The translations under genes and the position numbers were made by a program. Positions 23,233 through 56,145 of a stretch of DNA of 64,000 nt are shown piece by piece. Where the stretch lies: contig OY540815.1 in the NCBI GenBank assembly GCA_961205875.1, positions 24,799,638 to 24,863,637 of the forward strand, read 5' to 3'. The notes under the pieces are model-generated. The model was not told the origin of the DNA. It saw only the letters and a list, made by a program, of their open reading frames with translations, and did no database searches. Source of the DNA: Sialis fuliginosa (lineage: Eukaryota; Arthropoda; Insecta; Megaloptera; Sialidae). Positions within the stretch are counted from its first letter, which is position 1. Each line of letters begins with the position of its first letter.

Positions 23233-26207
23233 ATGAACGAAGAAAGAATTACAAACTCATTTAAAAGTTATTTAGAGGTTTGTGTAAAATGCAATTCAGA
23301 ACGTATTCGATTTAATATGAATATCTTTTTCAGGGTAACCTGGATTTAAAACCTAAACTGCTATCAGGTTAGTAATTAATAAATAAACATTTTATTGTAT
23401 GTAAACAAAAATGTATTTTTTAATAAATAGGTGAAGAAATAATTGCAGAAGCACCGAAAGTTTTAATGTATGCACCTGTCAGTAAAAATAATAAAGGAAT
23501 TTCAGGACAACTGACAGTTACAAACTTTAAATTAGCATTTGTGACAGCTCATACTGAAGATGAAGAGGTTAGAACTTTTAAATAAAATTTTAATGAATTT
23601 TAAATGAATGTTTAATTAACTTTCAGGACCAGTGCTGTCAGCAGAATTTATTATTGGGTGAATACGAAGTGTGTCTTTTAGCTATAGACCATATTTTTCA
23701 GGTTGTGGATAAAAAAAGACGGCTGCTTAGTAGTCAAAAAGTACCTGAAAAAATCAAAGATATCATAATAGTGTGTAAAGTACGTTACATCATACAAATA
23801 AATAAAAATCTATTTACTAACACATTTTTTTTTAACCTTTCAGAATTTCCGTGTGTTAACTTTTAGATTTAATACATCTGATCTTGGAAAAAAAATCGCA
23901 AGTGCTTTACTCCATCATGCGTCCCCTACGAGACACAATTTATTATTTGCTTATGATTACAAGTAAGTCAAATATCTCATTTTATTAACGTTGGTGATTT
24001 TAACCTGATATTTTCAGAGAGCCGTACTATAAGAGTTCAAGAGGCGCAATTCGTGGTTTTAACAATCAGCTGGATTGGGAGCGGGAGTTAGAACGTGTTT
24101 ACGGAGCCCGGCCAGCATGGAGGACTTCAAAAGCTAACGAAGAGTTTCAACTGTCACCGATATTACCCAGATGCATCGTGGTCCCGTCGAGTGTCGTAGA
24201 CCATCAGTTGTACGAAGCTGCGAGGTATTTTCGTAGCGGCTGTCCTCCGTATTGGGTTTGGGGTTCATCGAACGGTGCAGCTTTAGTAAGAATGGCCGAC
24301 ATCCAGCCGACTATAACCGACCGTGTACAGGAAAATGTAATGCTAGAGAACGTACGCAAGTGTCATCCGAGAAAGGCCCAACCCGTTGTGTTGGATTTAA
24401 CAAAGGACCTGCCGTCACCTAGAGATGTTTATAACAGTTATTCGAGGTTAGTTTGAACTTTGAATAACGTGGAGTTTTATTCAGACTGAAATGTTTTTGT
24501 AGGTTTAGAGATCTGTGTACTCCGGATTCGTTGAGGCAGTTCTGGATGCAGGATACGCACTTTTATACGTTGTTGAATTCGAGCAAGTGGTTACATGCCG
24601 TCTCCTCGACGTTGCAGAAGGCGTGTAAAGCTGCTGAGTTGATAACAAATCAAACGACTGTCGTTTTACAAGAAGGTATTTATTGTGGTGCAACTGTTTT
24701 ATGGAAAATATTTATTTTTGGGGTATCTGTAGCGCATAGTTTGAAGAATATTTTACCGAAATTTTATCAAAAATTTAAAAAAAATGGTCAAGTTATAAAA
24801 TTTTTACTTAAAGTCTATGAAATTATTGAAAAAATTAAAGAAAATCGATTATCTTCTAAAATAAACATTTGGGAGGAAAAATCAACTGAACATAAATTAT
24901 AGATAATAGTGTTTTCTACAACTTTAATTCAAAACATTTATTTCTACTGCGCACCGTTTAAAAAATAATTCGAAAAAATCAAAAATTGACATCAGTAAAC
25001 ATCTGTTTCTGATTTAGTGATGCTTTTCAAAAATAGGAGGTGCACATCTACATTAAGTTTAAAATTTTGTAAGTCTCACCGTTTTGGCTGTAGATCATAT
25101 TCACAGACACACAGATGTCTTTGAGATAATGGTTGTACGTGATTCAGAGACCCTCAATACGTGTAATTCCATTGTAATCTCGAGTTTATGATGACTATAG
25201 TTTATTATACAGTATAAAAAAGTCAAAACCTGTTTTCAGGCGACGGATGTGACATGTGCTGCGTGATATCTAGCCTGACTCAAATACTGCTGGACTCGAC
25301 CTGGCGAACAACGACCGGGTTCCAGACGTTAATGCAGAAAGAGTGGGTCGCGCTGGCGCATCCGTTTGCTTCACGTCTCGGCCACGTCAGGACGACGGAC
25401 GGTGAACGGTCTCCGCTGTTTCTTCTGTTCCTCGATTGCGTCTGGCAGCTTCTGCAACAGTACCCGTGCGCGTTTGAGTTCACGGAGACGTACCTGACCA
25501 CTCTGTGGGACTCGGCGCACGTTTCTGTGTTTGATACGTTTCTGTTTAGCTGCGAGAGAAATAGGGAGGCTGCCGTCAGGGTGAGTCAAATTTTACATTT
25601 GAATTTTTTCAGCACATCATTTTGGAAATTTATTTATTGAGCTCTTGATTAAAAAACTAGAAAGTTAAGCTTTAAATCATTCAAATGTAATCATTTTTGA
25701 TGGAGATATAACTGTTTATAATTTTGATATTTTAATATTTAGGACTTGACGAATCCCGTTATTCCCCGAAGCGTCTGGGACTGGAGTGAACAGTTCTCAG
25801 AGAAGGACATCTCGCTGTTCATGAATCCATTATTCGAATGCAACTACGTAGAACCGTTACAGCCAAACTACAGACTTCCGTTTCTGGAGATCTGGTGCCA
25901 GTGTTACTTCCGGTGGCTTCCGTCACTCGAGATAACTCGCGGCGGGAAACCGCAAATAGACTTGCAACACAGAGCGATTGTAGCAGCTATAAACAACCTC
26001 CAGCAGCAGTTATTGAGAGGGTGTACCGATGACGTGTCCGAGACAAACGGCATCGACGTCGTGCTTGAAGTTAACTCGTTCTTCCCGTTCGGGTATAACG
26101 ATGCCAGGTCTGCCGGCCTGCGGAGGAACCTCGCATTGAATAATGCTATGGTGACCGCAGACACGATGACTATAGAGTCTCAGTCTATTTTGAATGTGCC
26201 TGATTAA
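23233..26207 (+). CDS. MTMR10: Myotubularin-related pseudophosphatase, MTMR10/11/12 group
   Basis: Nine exons: 23,233-23,277, 23,334-23,367, 23,431-23,567, 23,627-23,779, 23,844-23,962, 24,018-24,446, 24,503-24,675, 25,240-25,580 and 25,743-26,207, giving 631 residues. An N-terminal PH-GRAM part (GQLTVTNFKLAFVTA) is followed by the myotubularin phosphatase-like fold (RGFNNQLDWERELERV, GCPPYWVWGSSNGAALVRM, SSKWLHAVSSTL). Where active members have the Cys-x5-Arg loop (HCSDGWDRT), this protein reads EGDGCDMCCVISSL, with no Arg, so it should not hydrolyse phosphoinositides. Dead members of this group act as adaptors for active myotubularins on endosomal membranes (family knowledge). It has no C-terminal FYVE, as expected for the group. 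Which of MTMR10, 11 or 12 is closest cannot be settled by eye; insects probably have one gene for all three. Confidence 0.9.
24895..24975. repeat. Intronic repeat D, inverted copy
   Basis: AAATTATAGATAATAGTG ... TTCAAAACATTTATTTCTAC ... CACCGTTTAAAAAATA, inside MTMR intron 7 (24,676-25,239). It is the reverse complement of the copy in snurportin intron 4. Confidence 0.65.
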
Positions 26208-26392
26208 TTAATAATGTTTGTTGTTCGGTCTCCGTTACAAATTATATTATTGCGTAGGTAAGAACGGTAAGCGAAGATCGGAGAAGAAAAAGTTCTAAAA
26301 ATGTTATATATTGTATGATTATTATTATATTTATTATTTTTTCCACTTTACAGGCTCACCTTCTCCCCCCCCCCCCCTTCCCCCAACTCTGT

Positions 26393-26398
26393 AATAAA
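26393..26398 (+). terminator. Poly(A) signal, MTMR gene
   Basis: AATAAA, 186 nt past the MTMR stop and just after a C-homopolymer. It is the nearest clear hexamer, but a more distal site is possible. Confidence 0.4.
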
Positions 26399-26462
26399 AT
26401 TTCGAGTAACAATTTTATTTTTATTATATTTTTATCGTTAAGTATAAAAAAATACATTCTTT

Positions 26463-26755
26463 TTAAAATGTCATGTTTGACGACATTTAACTCTGAAAAT
26501 ATAAACTTCAGATTAGTGTTAAAATATGCGTTTGATTGTTGCAGTTGTTTACGTTAAGTACGTAAAAAAAAACTTTTATGTAGTTTCCATCTTTCCGTAA
26601 AAGTTTGTAACTAGTAAACGATTAATCGTAATGATTTGAAATTGTAATATGTGAAACTAGATTATATTACGCACGTTTTAAGACCGATCTGAATTCTGTG
26701 TGATTTATAATTCCAAAGTTCTATGTCGTCAAACACTAGACATGATAATTTGACA
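26463..26755. repeat. Foldback repeat C
   Basis: The ends TGACGACATTTAACTCTGAA and AATTCCAAAGTTCTATGTCGTCA are inverted repeats, and the interior matches copies at 47,065-47,345 and 47,685-47,995 (TAAACGATTAATCGTAATGA, GAAACTAGATTATATTACGC). It is a small non-coding foldback element. Confidence 0.75.
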
Positions 26756-27475
26756 AATGTTTTTTGTGTAACCTCTTTAATTGAAGTGTTTTGCATTTAG
26801 TTGAAGAGGTTAATATTATTACGTAAAGCTGTACTTATTATAAATGAATTGCGTGCAATAATATTTAACAAATAACGTAATTGTTGTCTAAATTCCAATC
26901 TCTGATGAAAAACAACAACAGTTTTATGTAAACAATTGAAATACTTATATTTAATTATTGTGTATTTTGTAATATTAGACGTTTAAACCAAAATGGATAC
27001 GTTAAGAAAATAATTTATAGAATTGCATTTTTATTTTAGTTTTTAATCAAGATTATATTAAAGTGCTTTTGAGTATAATTATTATATTTATTTCACATGT
27101 ACAATAATTGTCATTACATCATTTAAGATACTCATACAAAATAATTGTATATAGTTTTAATAAAAGTATAACGTTAATAAAATACAAAATTATATTACAT
27201 TGTTGTCTTTTTATTTATTTATTCCTCAGGTTTTTAGCAAAAGGAAAATTGTAACTATCAGGGTTTGAGGGGAATTTTAGCTTTCCCCTACCCCTCCTTC
27301 AACGTGGAAGAAATTAAAATGAACAGTAAATAATTTCCTTAAAAAATGACTATGTGAAATTTTTAATAAGGGAAGCATATTTTGTCAATCCTCCCCCTCC
27401 TATTAACAAAAAAAACTAGTTATGAAACACCTTAAATTCAAACTTTTACTTTTTTAAATTCTTATGTCCGGTATC
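26756..27475. other. Intergenic AT-rich DNA between MTMR and HERC1
   Basis: No gene is seen. This stretch and the repeats up to 28,640 separate two convergent genes. Confidence 0.5.
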
Positions 27476-27797
27476 ATAAAGGACCTAACAAATTTGTTAG
27501 CTAACAAACACTTTCAACTGAGGTATCAAACATATATGACAGTTCTTTTGGAGTTTGTTGATGACTTTGACAAGTTTCGCGCACGCGTTGAAGGTAAATA
27601 CAAACGGTATTAAAACAGTGGTGATGTTATGAAAATTATTTTGTACGGTCAAAGATGCCAACTGTGTTACAATTAATTGAAGTGTCACTGCTCTAAATTC
27701 CATAACTAATCCATAGATACTAATACAGTATTAATACCCCATATGAATGTAATTGCTAGCTAACAAATTTTGTTAGGTCCTTTATAATACCGGGCAT
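27476..27797. mobile_element. MITE H, copy 1, with about 38-bp terminal inverted repeats
   Basis: The left end CCGGTATCATAAAGGACCTA...TTGTTAGCTA pairs with the reverse complement of the right end, CCCGGTATTATAAAGGACCTA...TTGTTAGCTA. A related, more fully foldback copy lies at 60,545-60,795; both share GAGGTATCAAAC and ATATGACAGTTCT. A target duplication is not clear. The copy sits directly beside element A2. Confidence 0.8.
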
Positions 27798-27831
27798 TAT
27801 ATAAATATTTATATAGTGACTAAATGATTCT

Positions 27832-28552
27832 GCGTCTTATTTTCTTGTATTTTAGTCGATATTTGTATGACGAGTTGAAGTTCACTGCAGGAAATATCAC
27901 TAAAAAATTTAGAATTTTTGATTTCGTTAAAAGTATGTTTATTGTATAGAAAATGACGTGAAAGTTGTTTTTTTCAAACCGCAGGTCTGTATCTCAAACC
28001 GTTCTCGAGATATAGCCTCTCAAAGTTTTTATTTTTTTTTATTTTTGGAGAAAAAAGACCGTAACTTTTGAACGCGTGGTCGGAATTGATTTTAGTTGAC
28101 GGATTTGGAATCAGCGTGTCAAAATCTATATACTGACATGTATAATAACTTAAAACTCGAAAAAAAAAATTTCACGAAAAATCGAAAAAATTCAAAGGGG
28201 TATACCTTAAAAAAATGTCGATTTTTGGCCAAAATTTTTTTGTCGGATTTTAAAGTATTATACATGTCATTATATAGATTTTGACACGCTGATTTCAAAT
28301 CCGTCAACTAAAATCAATTCCGACCACGCGTTCAAAAGTTATGGCCTTTTTTCTCAAAAAATTTGAAAAAACTAAAACTTTGAGAGGCTATATCTCTAGA
28401 ACGGTTTGAGATACAGACCTGCGGTTTGAAACAAACAACTTTTCACGTCATTTTCTATACAATAAACATACTTTTAACGAAATTTTTTAGTGAAATTTCC
28501 TGCAGTGAACTTCAACTCGTCATACAAATATCGACTAAAATACAAGACGTAG
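27832..28552. repeat. Palindromic foldback element A, copy 2
   Basis: Same structure as 608-1,344, with both arms present and the centre near 28,200. Its left flank, TATATAGTGACTAAATGATTC, recurs as the reverse complement at the right flank of copy 3 (60,085-60,108). This shows the complete element has arms longer than the core palindrome. Confidence 0.88.
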
Positions 28553-28711
28553 AGGTATTATAGTTTTATAACTGAGCGTGTAAATTAATATTAAATGCTA
28601 TTTTTGATTAAAATGTTTGAGTTGCGCATAAACCTTTTATTGTGGAAATTTTATTTAACTGAAAATACAAATATAAAATAAAAGTAACTTCAGGTAACAA
28701 AAGTGCTAATT

Positions 28712-28717
28712 TTTATT
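28712..28717 (-). terminator. Poly(A) signal, HERC1
   Basis: AATAAA on the minus strand, about 75 nt past the HERC1 stop codon. Confidence 0.5.
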
Positions 28718-28792
28718 CAAAATAAAATACTACAAAAGTCGATAAAAACTTGAATAAAACAAAATTTCAACATAAATAATAAATATCATATT

Positions 28793-44146
<15,354 letters not shown>

Positions 44147-44714
44147 GCTTGATTGATTTTTTAATTGTTGAAAAAATATTACATATGTAGGTTATGTATA
44201 AATAAATAAATTAATTAACACTGAACGTACATTTAATTTTAAACGCTACATAATTTTAATTTGTGTTCTTTTTATTGTTATAAATAAATTATTATAGTCA
44301 CTTTGAAAACAGCTGATTTACAATATTATTGCGAGGCGCATTTGACGTTTCTATTTTTTTCCATATGATTTGACAAGACGCGTTCTCAATATTTTATTGA
44401 AACTTCAGTATCGTTAATATGAAGAAAAATAATAATGATAACTGATGTTTTTTTGCTAGAGTCTGTGAACTGACCAATTTTTTAAATTGTTTCTAACTTT
44501 TATTTCACTTTTTCTCAGTTGAAATTGAGGTAACAAATCAAACAAATGCATAGAAATAAAGACACTGCACAACCTAAGTGTCAACTGGGCTTTAATATTA
44601 TATATGTCATCTATGGATTTTAATTTGACATTTGATAATATTTGAATAAAAATAACCTAACAATATTTGTATTGTTTTGTAGACAATTTTAATTTTAATA
44701 ACTTATTCAAAAGA
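44147..44714. promoter_or_regulatory. Divergent promoter region, HERC1 / snurportin
   Basis: There are 568 bp between the divergent start codons of HERC1 (-) and snurportin (+). The region is AT-rich with no strong TATA. An acceptor-like TTTTGTAG at 44,675-44,682 lies just before the snurportin ATG, so a spliced 5'-UTR for that gene is possible. Confidence 0.5.
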
Positions 44715-47381
44715 ATGGAAGATATTTTAAAATCATTAAGTTCGACTTCTGTGTCTGATAACCAAAAAGAAGATCAATTTGAAGACATAAAAACATATAA
44801 GATAAAAGGACAGGAAGAGCGACGAAAAGTTTTATTATTGGAGCAAAAAAGGTAATGTACATTATTTTTAAAAGAAGGCTTTGCTATTTAAATACTAAGA
44901 TATTATACCTAATTTTTTCTGCTTTGTTTATTAAAATAAAATTGATATGAATAATGAAAATGAGGAAACATTAAAAATAACTTTTTCTACGAAAGTATCT
45001 TGTCATTTAAATAAGAATAACGCTTCTTCTTGCGGTAATGATCCATTTGTTAAGGATTTGACAGACAATTTTTTACATGACATAAACAATATTAAGTTAT
45101 CATTTACCGAAGAAATATGTAAACACATTGAAAAACAAAATAACGAAATACAGACGTTAAGAAAGCAGTTAATGGACAGTTATAACGAAACAGCAAAAGC
45201 AATTGCTGAATTACAGAACTTAAAAGAAGAATATAACTTATTAGTTGATCAAAATCCACCTGAGCATAAAATTGAAAATGTAATTTCAAAAATGAAAGAT
45301 AAAAGAAATAATTGTCCGTGTATTGATAAAAATGAATATAGTGACAGTGAAAGTATAAGATCATTATCAGAAAAGCATTCAGAAAACATGTCTCATTTGC
45401 AGAAAAAATTAGGCGAATTGATGAGAATAAAAAGTGAACAAAATATTAAAAACGATAACTTAATGTCATCTTTAAAAACTGCTTTTAAGAAAAGTGTTGA
45501 TGTTTTGAATTCAGAATATTCTAAATTGTTTAAATGATTTATAAATAAATAAATATGTACTAAATACAGTGTGGTATTATTTTAATGTTAATTAAATTTT
45601 CTTTTACTAACCTAACCTAACTTTTGGTTTAATTTTAAATTTCCAGAAGAAAACACGACTCTATAGATTCAGCCAGAGGATTAATCAATGAATTTAAAAA
45701 TGATTTACCTAACGATGCTATGGAATGCACAAATATATACGTAATATTTGAATATTCTATATTTTAATTGTATATTAACTGTACATTTTTTTATAGACTG
45801 GAAAAAAGTATCATCGCTATAACAAACAATATCGAGATAAGTTAATGCTATCAGAATGGTTTGAAGAAATCCCTTCAGACTTAGAAACAGATTGGATTTT
45901 AGTTCCATGCCCGAAAGGTCACAGATCACTTGTTGTCGCAGAAAAGGTTAATAATAAACTACACAGGCTGACGTTTGTTGCTTTTACTTGAATATGTGAT
46001 TTAGTAATAAATTCTTAAACATAGCCAAAAATGTAATTTTTGACACTTTTAGGTTCAAGTGTTTTATATGTTTCAGGGAATGACGCTAGTGTTTGATAAG
46101 GCAGGCTATTGCAAGAATAAGTTTCCTTCATCGTTACCAGGAGGGAGTAGAAATACTACTAAAGATCTAACGATATTAGATTGTGTATTTAATGCAGTAG
46201 TAAAACAGTTCTACGTTCTTGATGTACTTGTTTGGTCTGGACAACCATTTGTCAACTGTGATGTAAGTTATTTTTGAAACGGTGCATAATGAAAGAAAAC
46301 ACTATCAATGAAACTTGTAGAGAATAGAATTATCTATAATTTATGTCCTATTCATTTTTCTGTACAAACAAACATTTTCAAGATATTTGATGTCAAAGTC
46401 GTGTTGTATTAATTAAAATTATTTATTTCAGACTCAGTGTCGGTTATTTTGGTTAAAATCAAAATTCGATGAAAATATATCGTTTTCCGAAACATCTAAA
46501 AGTAATAAATATACATTTAAAGTATTAAAAAATTATAGTTGTGATTCTAAAACAATAGAAACTATTTTATCTAACAATAACTTATTTGACACTGAAACCA
46601 TAGACTATAAACAAGTAAGCGTACATCTGGACGGTCTGTTGTTCTATCACAGAGACGCAGCTTACGATGCAGGTCATACACCTCTAGTCGGCTGGCTTAA
46701 AGCGTACATGGTGCCTGAAATACTTAAATTAAAAGTCAACGAACTTTATATGCAGGAAAAACCTCTGGAATATACAAATCTACAAGATCATATTGAATCT
46801 AGTAAAAAACTCAAGCGTAATTGGTGGTCAAGTTCAAAAAATACATCAATGGTAAGTGTTGTCAAAATTATTTTAGGTTATGTAAAATTCCTCTATGAAT
46901 TCCAAAATGGCGGAATTTTAAATTAGAAAATAACTCGTATCTCCTGAACTAATTATCGGATTGATTATATCAAATATGTTTTGGAATCCTTTCTTTCAGA
47001 CAGACATATTATATCTCTTGTGATTTTTTGATAGAATGCACTGTTTAATTGTTATTTTTAAATTCATCAATCTGTGTTTGGTGACGTAGAACTCTGGAAC
47101 TAAAAATTACATAGACTTTAGATTGGTCTTAAAACGTGCGTTACATCATCTAGTTTGACGTATTGAAATTTCAAATCGTTTCAATGAACCGTTTAATAAT
47201 TACAGCTCTTTGAGTAAAAATCAAAATTTTTGTATTTTTTTATATTTTACATAAATGACCGTAACTGAAAAACAATTAATTGCAATGATTTGAAGTTGGT
47301 GTGTTTTGTAGTTTCGAAGTTCTATGTTGCCGAAAACATGACATATTTTTATATAATTTTTTTTAGATGGAGACAAACTGA
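44715..47381 (+). CDS. SNUPN: Snurportin-1, m3G-cap snRNP import adaptor
   Basis: It binds the trimethylguanosine cap of spliceosomal snRNPs and couples them to importin-beta for nuclear import. Exons: 44,715-44,851, 45,647-45,740, 45,797-45,946, 46,077-46,262, 46,432-46,851 and a last exon 47,367-47,381, giving 333 residues (human 360). The N-terminus has a basic importin-beta-binding segment (QEERRKVLLLEQKR, then RKHDSIDSARGLI). The cap-binding core shows LMLSEWFEEIP, GYCKNKFPSSLPGG, DLTILDCVFN, FYVLDVLVWSGQPF, VHLDGLLFYH and TPLVGWLKAYMV, all conserved in snurportin. The ATG used is the first in frame at the start of the conserved region. The final exon adds only five codons including the stop; it was chosen for its long pyrimidine tract and correct phase and is the least certain part. 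A separate ORF lies in intron 1. Confidence 0.93.
44947..45537 (+). CDS. Intron-nested coiled-coil protein, unknown
   Basis: An uninterrupted 196-codon ORF lies wholly within snurportin intron 1 on the same strand. An in-frame TAA lies just upstream of its ATG, and an AATAAA (45,544-45,549) follows the stop by about 6 nt. The protein is acidic/basic mixed and Asn/Lys-rich. It has heptad-like stretches about residues 38-90 (KLSFTEEICKHIEKQNNEIQ) and 135-165 (MSHLQKKLGELMRIKSEQN), suggesting a coiled coil, and no signal peptide or membrane segment. In AT-rich intronic DNA a random ORF of this length with regular heptads is unlikely, so I think it is a real intronless gene or an alternative last exon. 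I do not recognise a family; kinetochore or centrosomal coiled-coil proteins look similar in composition only. Confidence 0.6.
   Translation: MNNENEETLKITFSTKVSCHLNKNNASSCGNDPFVKDLTDNFLHDINNIKLSFTEEICKHIEKQNNEIQTLRKQLMDSYNETAKAIAELQNLKEEYNLLVDQNPPEHKIENVISKMKDKRNNCPCIDKNEYSDSESIRSLSEKHSENMSHLQKKLGELMRIKSEQNIKNDNLMSSLKTAFKKSVDVLNSEYSKLFK
46275..46392. repeat. Intronic repeat D, snurportin intron 4
   Basis: GAAACGGTGCATAATGAAAG ... TAGAATTATCTATAATTTAT ... CATTTTCAAGATATTTG. It starts about 10 bp after the exon 4 donor. It is the same family as in DOLK intron 4. Confidence 0.65.
47065..47345. repeat. Foldback repeat C
   Basis: TGGTGACGTAGAACTCTGGA at one end and GTTTCGAAGTTCTATGTTGCC at the other are inverted, enclosing family C interior. 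It ends about 20 bp before the acceptor of the last snurportin exon. Confidence 0.7.
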
Positions 47382-48831
47382 AAAGGGAAAATGAAACGAG
47401 TGATTTTTTTTAAACTTATTTATTTTATTCGGATGATGAAAAGTACATAAACTTTGGCACAAAAGACCATTGTGCTTATTTAATATTTATAACGAAAGTA
47501 AATAGAATCAGAAACAAATACATAAACGTTATTGTCAAAATATGCTACATAGGAATATTCAAAAACATGCAGAGATAAATAATTCTATCTCTCTTTTAAT
47601 GTTTTTGAATATATGTAAAAAATAAATAAAATAGAAACAATGTCAAATATTTACTTTTCAGCTTCTGATATTAATATTCCCTGTTTGACGACATAGAACT
47701 CTGGAACTATTATTCGTACAAACTTCAGATCAGTCGTAAAATGTACGTTAATTAATCTAGTTTTATGTATTAAAATTTCGAATTGTTTAGATTCAGCGTT
47801 TTTTAGTTACGGTCATTAACGTAAAGTATAAAAAAAAATTTGATTTTTAATCAAAAAGCTGTAACTTTTAAACGGTTCATCAAAACGATTTGAAATTTTA
47901 ACACATGAAACTAGATGATTTAACGCACATTTTAAGACTGATCTGAAGGCGGTGTGATTTATAATTCCGGAGTTCTATGTCATCAAAAATAAGCCTGAAA
48001 AGTTTTTTTTAATATGTAACAAAAAATAAATAAAAATATTCTAAATTATCAAAAATGTGTGTATAATTTACAATTCCCTTGTTTTTATAACATTCTAATA
48101 AATATTTGAGAAAGAAAACATCGTCAAAAATATAATTTAAATAGATTAAAAATATATTTCTATAAAAAATACAATCAGGAATGTTTAATCGGCATCTCTA
48201 AGAAGGCATCCAATCTACGTTAGCAGCCACGGCTCAAGTGTTCTTAGCCAGGCTGCTATTCTAATCACAAAGAACAATTATATTGACTTAAGTCATTTAA
48301 GTACAGTAATCTTTCAGATAAATCATTTTTTCAAAATATCTCCGGATCTGTCAATTCTACAATAAAAATGGTTAGAATCAAAATTAAGGAGCAGTAAATT
48401 CTCTATTAAAATGTTCCATGTACTTTTTTCTATGATGAATAGTTTCTACATTAAATCAGTTATTTTCATTGCAATATTGATAATTTTCGTTTCTGCACGA
48501 TGTTGCACAAAAATATTTATCGTAGATAAAAAGTATACTGGACTTATTTATAGAGAATTCAATGCTCTATATTTTTGATGTCAAACATTTTTGCTGTAGA
48601 ACTGATAGAAACGGAGATATTTAAGAAAAACGAATTACTGTACTATAATCTGTAACAAAAATTATTGTTTTCCATTTTTAAACGTAGATATTTTCATTTG
48701 TTAATAATAATAATAATAACGTGAATATAATTTAAAAAATAAGATATGCATTTGGATTTTACAATTTAATTAAATATAACCTTAAAATTAACGTTAGATT
48801 GAAAATATCTAGTACAATTTAAGTGACAGTT
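47382..48831. other. Intergenic, snurportin to Chd64 (convergent)
   Basis: AATAAA at 47,621-47,626 is a candidate snurportin poly(A) signal. A short foldback, ATATTCAAAAACAT / ATGTTTTTGAATAT, lies at about 47,555-47,612, and a full repeat C at 47,685-47,995. A GC-richer patch near 48,190-48,260 (GCAGCCACGGCTCAAG...AGCCAGGCTGC) is unexplained. No further gene is seen. Confidence 0.5.
47685..47995. repeat. Foldback repeat C, best-preserved copy
   Basis: The ends TGACGACATAGAACTCTGGA and CCGGAGTTCTATGTCATCA are inverted repeats. The interior has matching halves (TTCAGATCAGTCGTAAAATG / TTTTAAGACTGATCTGAAGG). About 310 bp with no ORF. Confidence 0.8.
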
Positions 48832-55507
<6,676 letters not shown>

Positions 55508-56094
55508 TTTGTTTCTGTGCAGGTATTTGTTTTAAAAAAACAAAAAACTATCGTTGTAACTAACAAAACCACAAACCGGACACGATCACACGTACGAACA
55601 CAAATCAAGTGTGCTGTGGAATCGAATCGACAGACAGAGAAGTTGGTAAAATGCTCATAGCTTCGACGCGCGCTTGTGCAATGCCATTGGTGCTCCGACC
55701 AATCAGGAATTTCTTACAGGTCCCTCAGGTAGGCCCCCCAAAACAGTAGCCAGCAGCGTACAAAACAAAACAACTATGTATTTCATAGACATAGAGAATG
55801 GACCACGTATCTGACTCGAAAACAGAGCCGTGTCAAAAGAAAGAGATAGAAACATGTTTGGAATATACTTGTCCTTTTTCTAAACAGGTGTGTAACTATT
55901 TCATTCTTGGTCCCGAACATTAAAAATATTCATAGATATATATAAAGGGGTTAAAAAACAAAAATAATTAACGTTATAAAATTTTTTTATAAAAAACAAT
56001 TATTGATTTCTGATAATAATATCAGCCAGACGACAAACATTGTATTCAAGTCACTTAAACTAAAAATATACACCTTAACCACAATAAAACAATG

Positions 56095-56145
56095 TCACTC
56101 GACACGTGTTTCGACTTCACATGAAGTCCTCATCAGGAGCCTAAC
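56095..56145 (-). ncRNA. Hammerhead-ribozyme-like motif
   Basis: On the minus strand CTCCTGATGAG is followed by a perfect hairpin GACTTC-ATGT-GAAGTC, then GAAAC, ACGTGTC and GAG. This gives the canonical parts in order. Stem I is CTC/GAG, the core is CTGATGA (56,136-56,130), stem II is 6-7 bp, GAAA is at 56,112-56,109, and stem III is only 2-3 bp (AC/GT). The cleavable C would be 56,101. One unpaired G lies between CTGATGA and stem II, which departs from the consensus. Very short stem III is known for hammerheads in Penelope-like and retrozyme elements. It may be an inactive element remnant. Confidence 0.35.

Noticed and set aside
24676-24902. ORF continuing from MTMR exon 7 into the intron
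   Set aside because: A GTATTT donor at 24,676 and a phase-correct acceptor at 25,239 restore the conserved myotubularin sequence; the extension is Lys/Ile-rich intron.
28096-28307. Matching 62-codon ORFs on both strands in element A (also at 893-1,081 and 59,604-59,815)
   Set aside because: The same peptide appears on both strands because the DNA is a palindrome. It is low-complexity and carries no coding bias.
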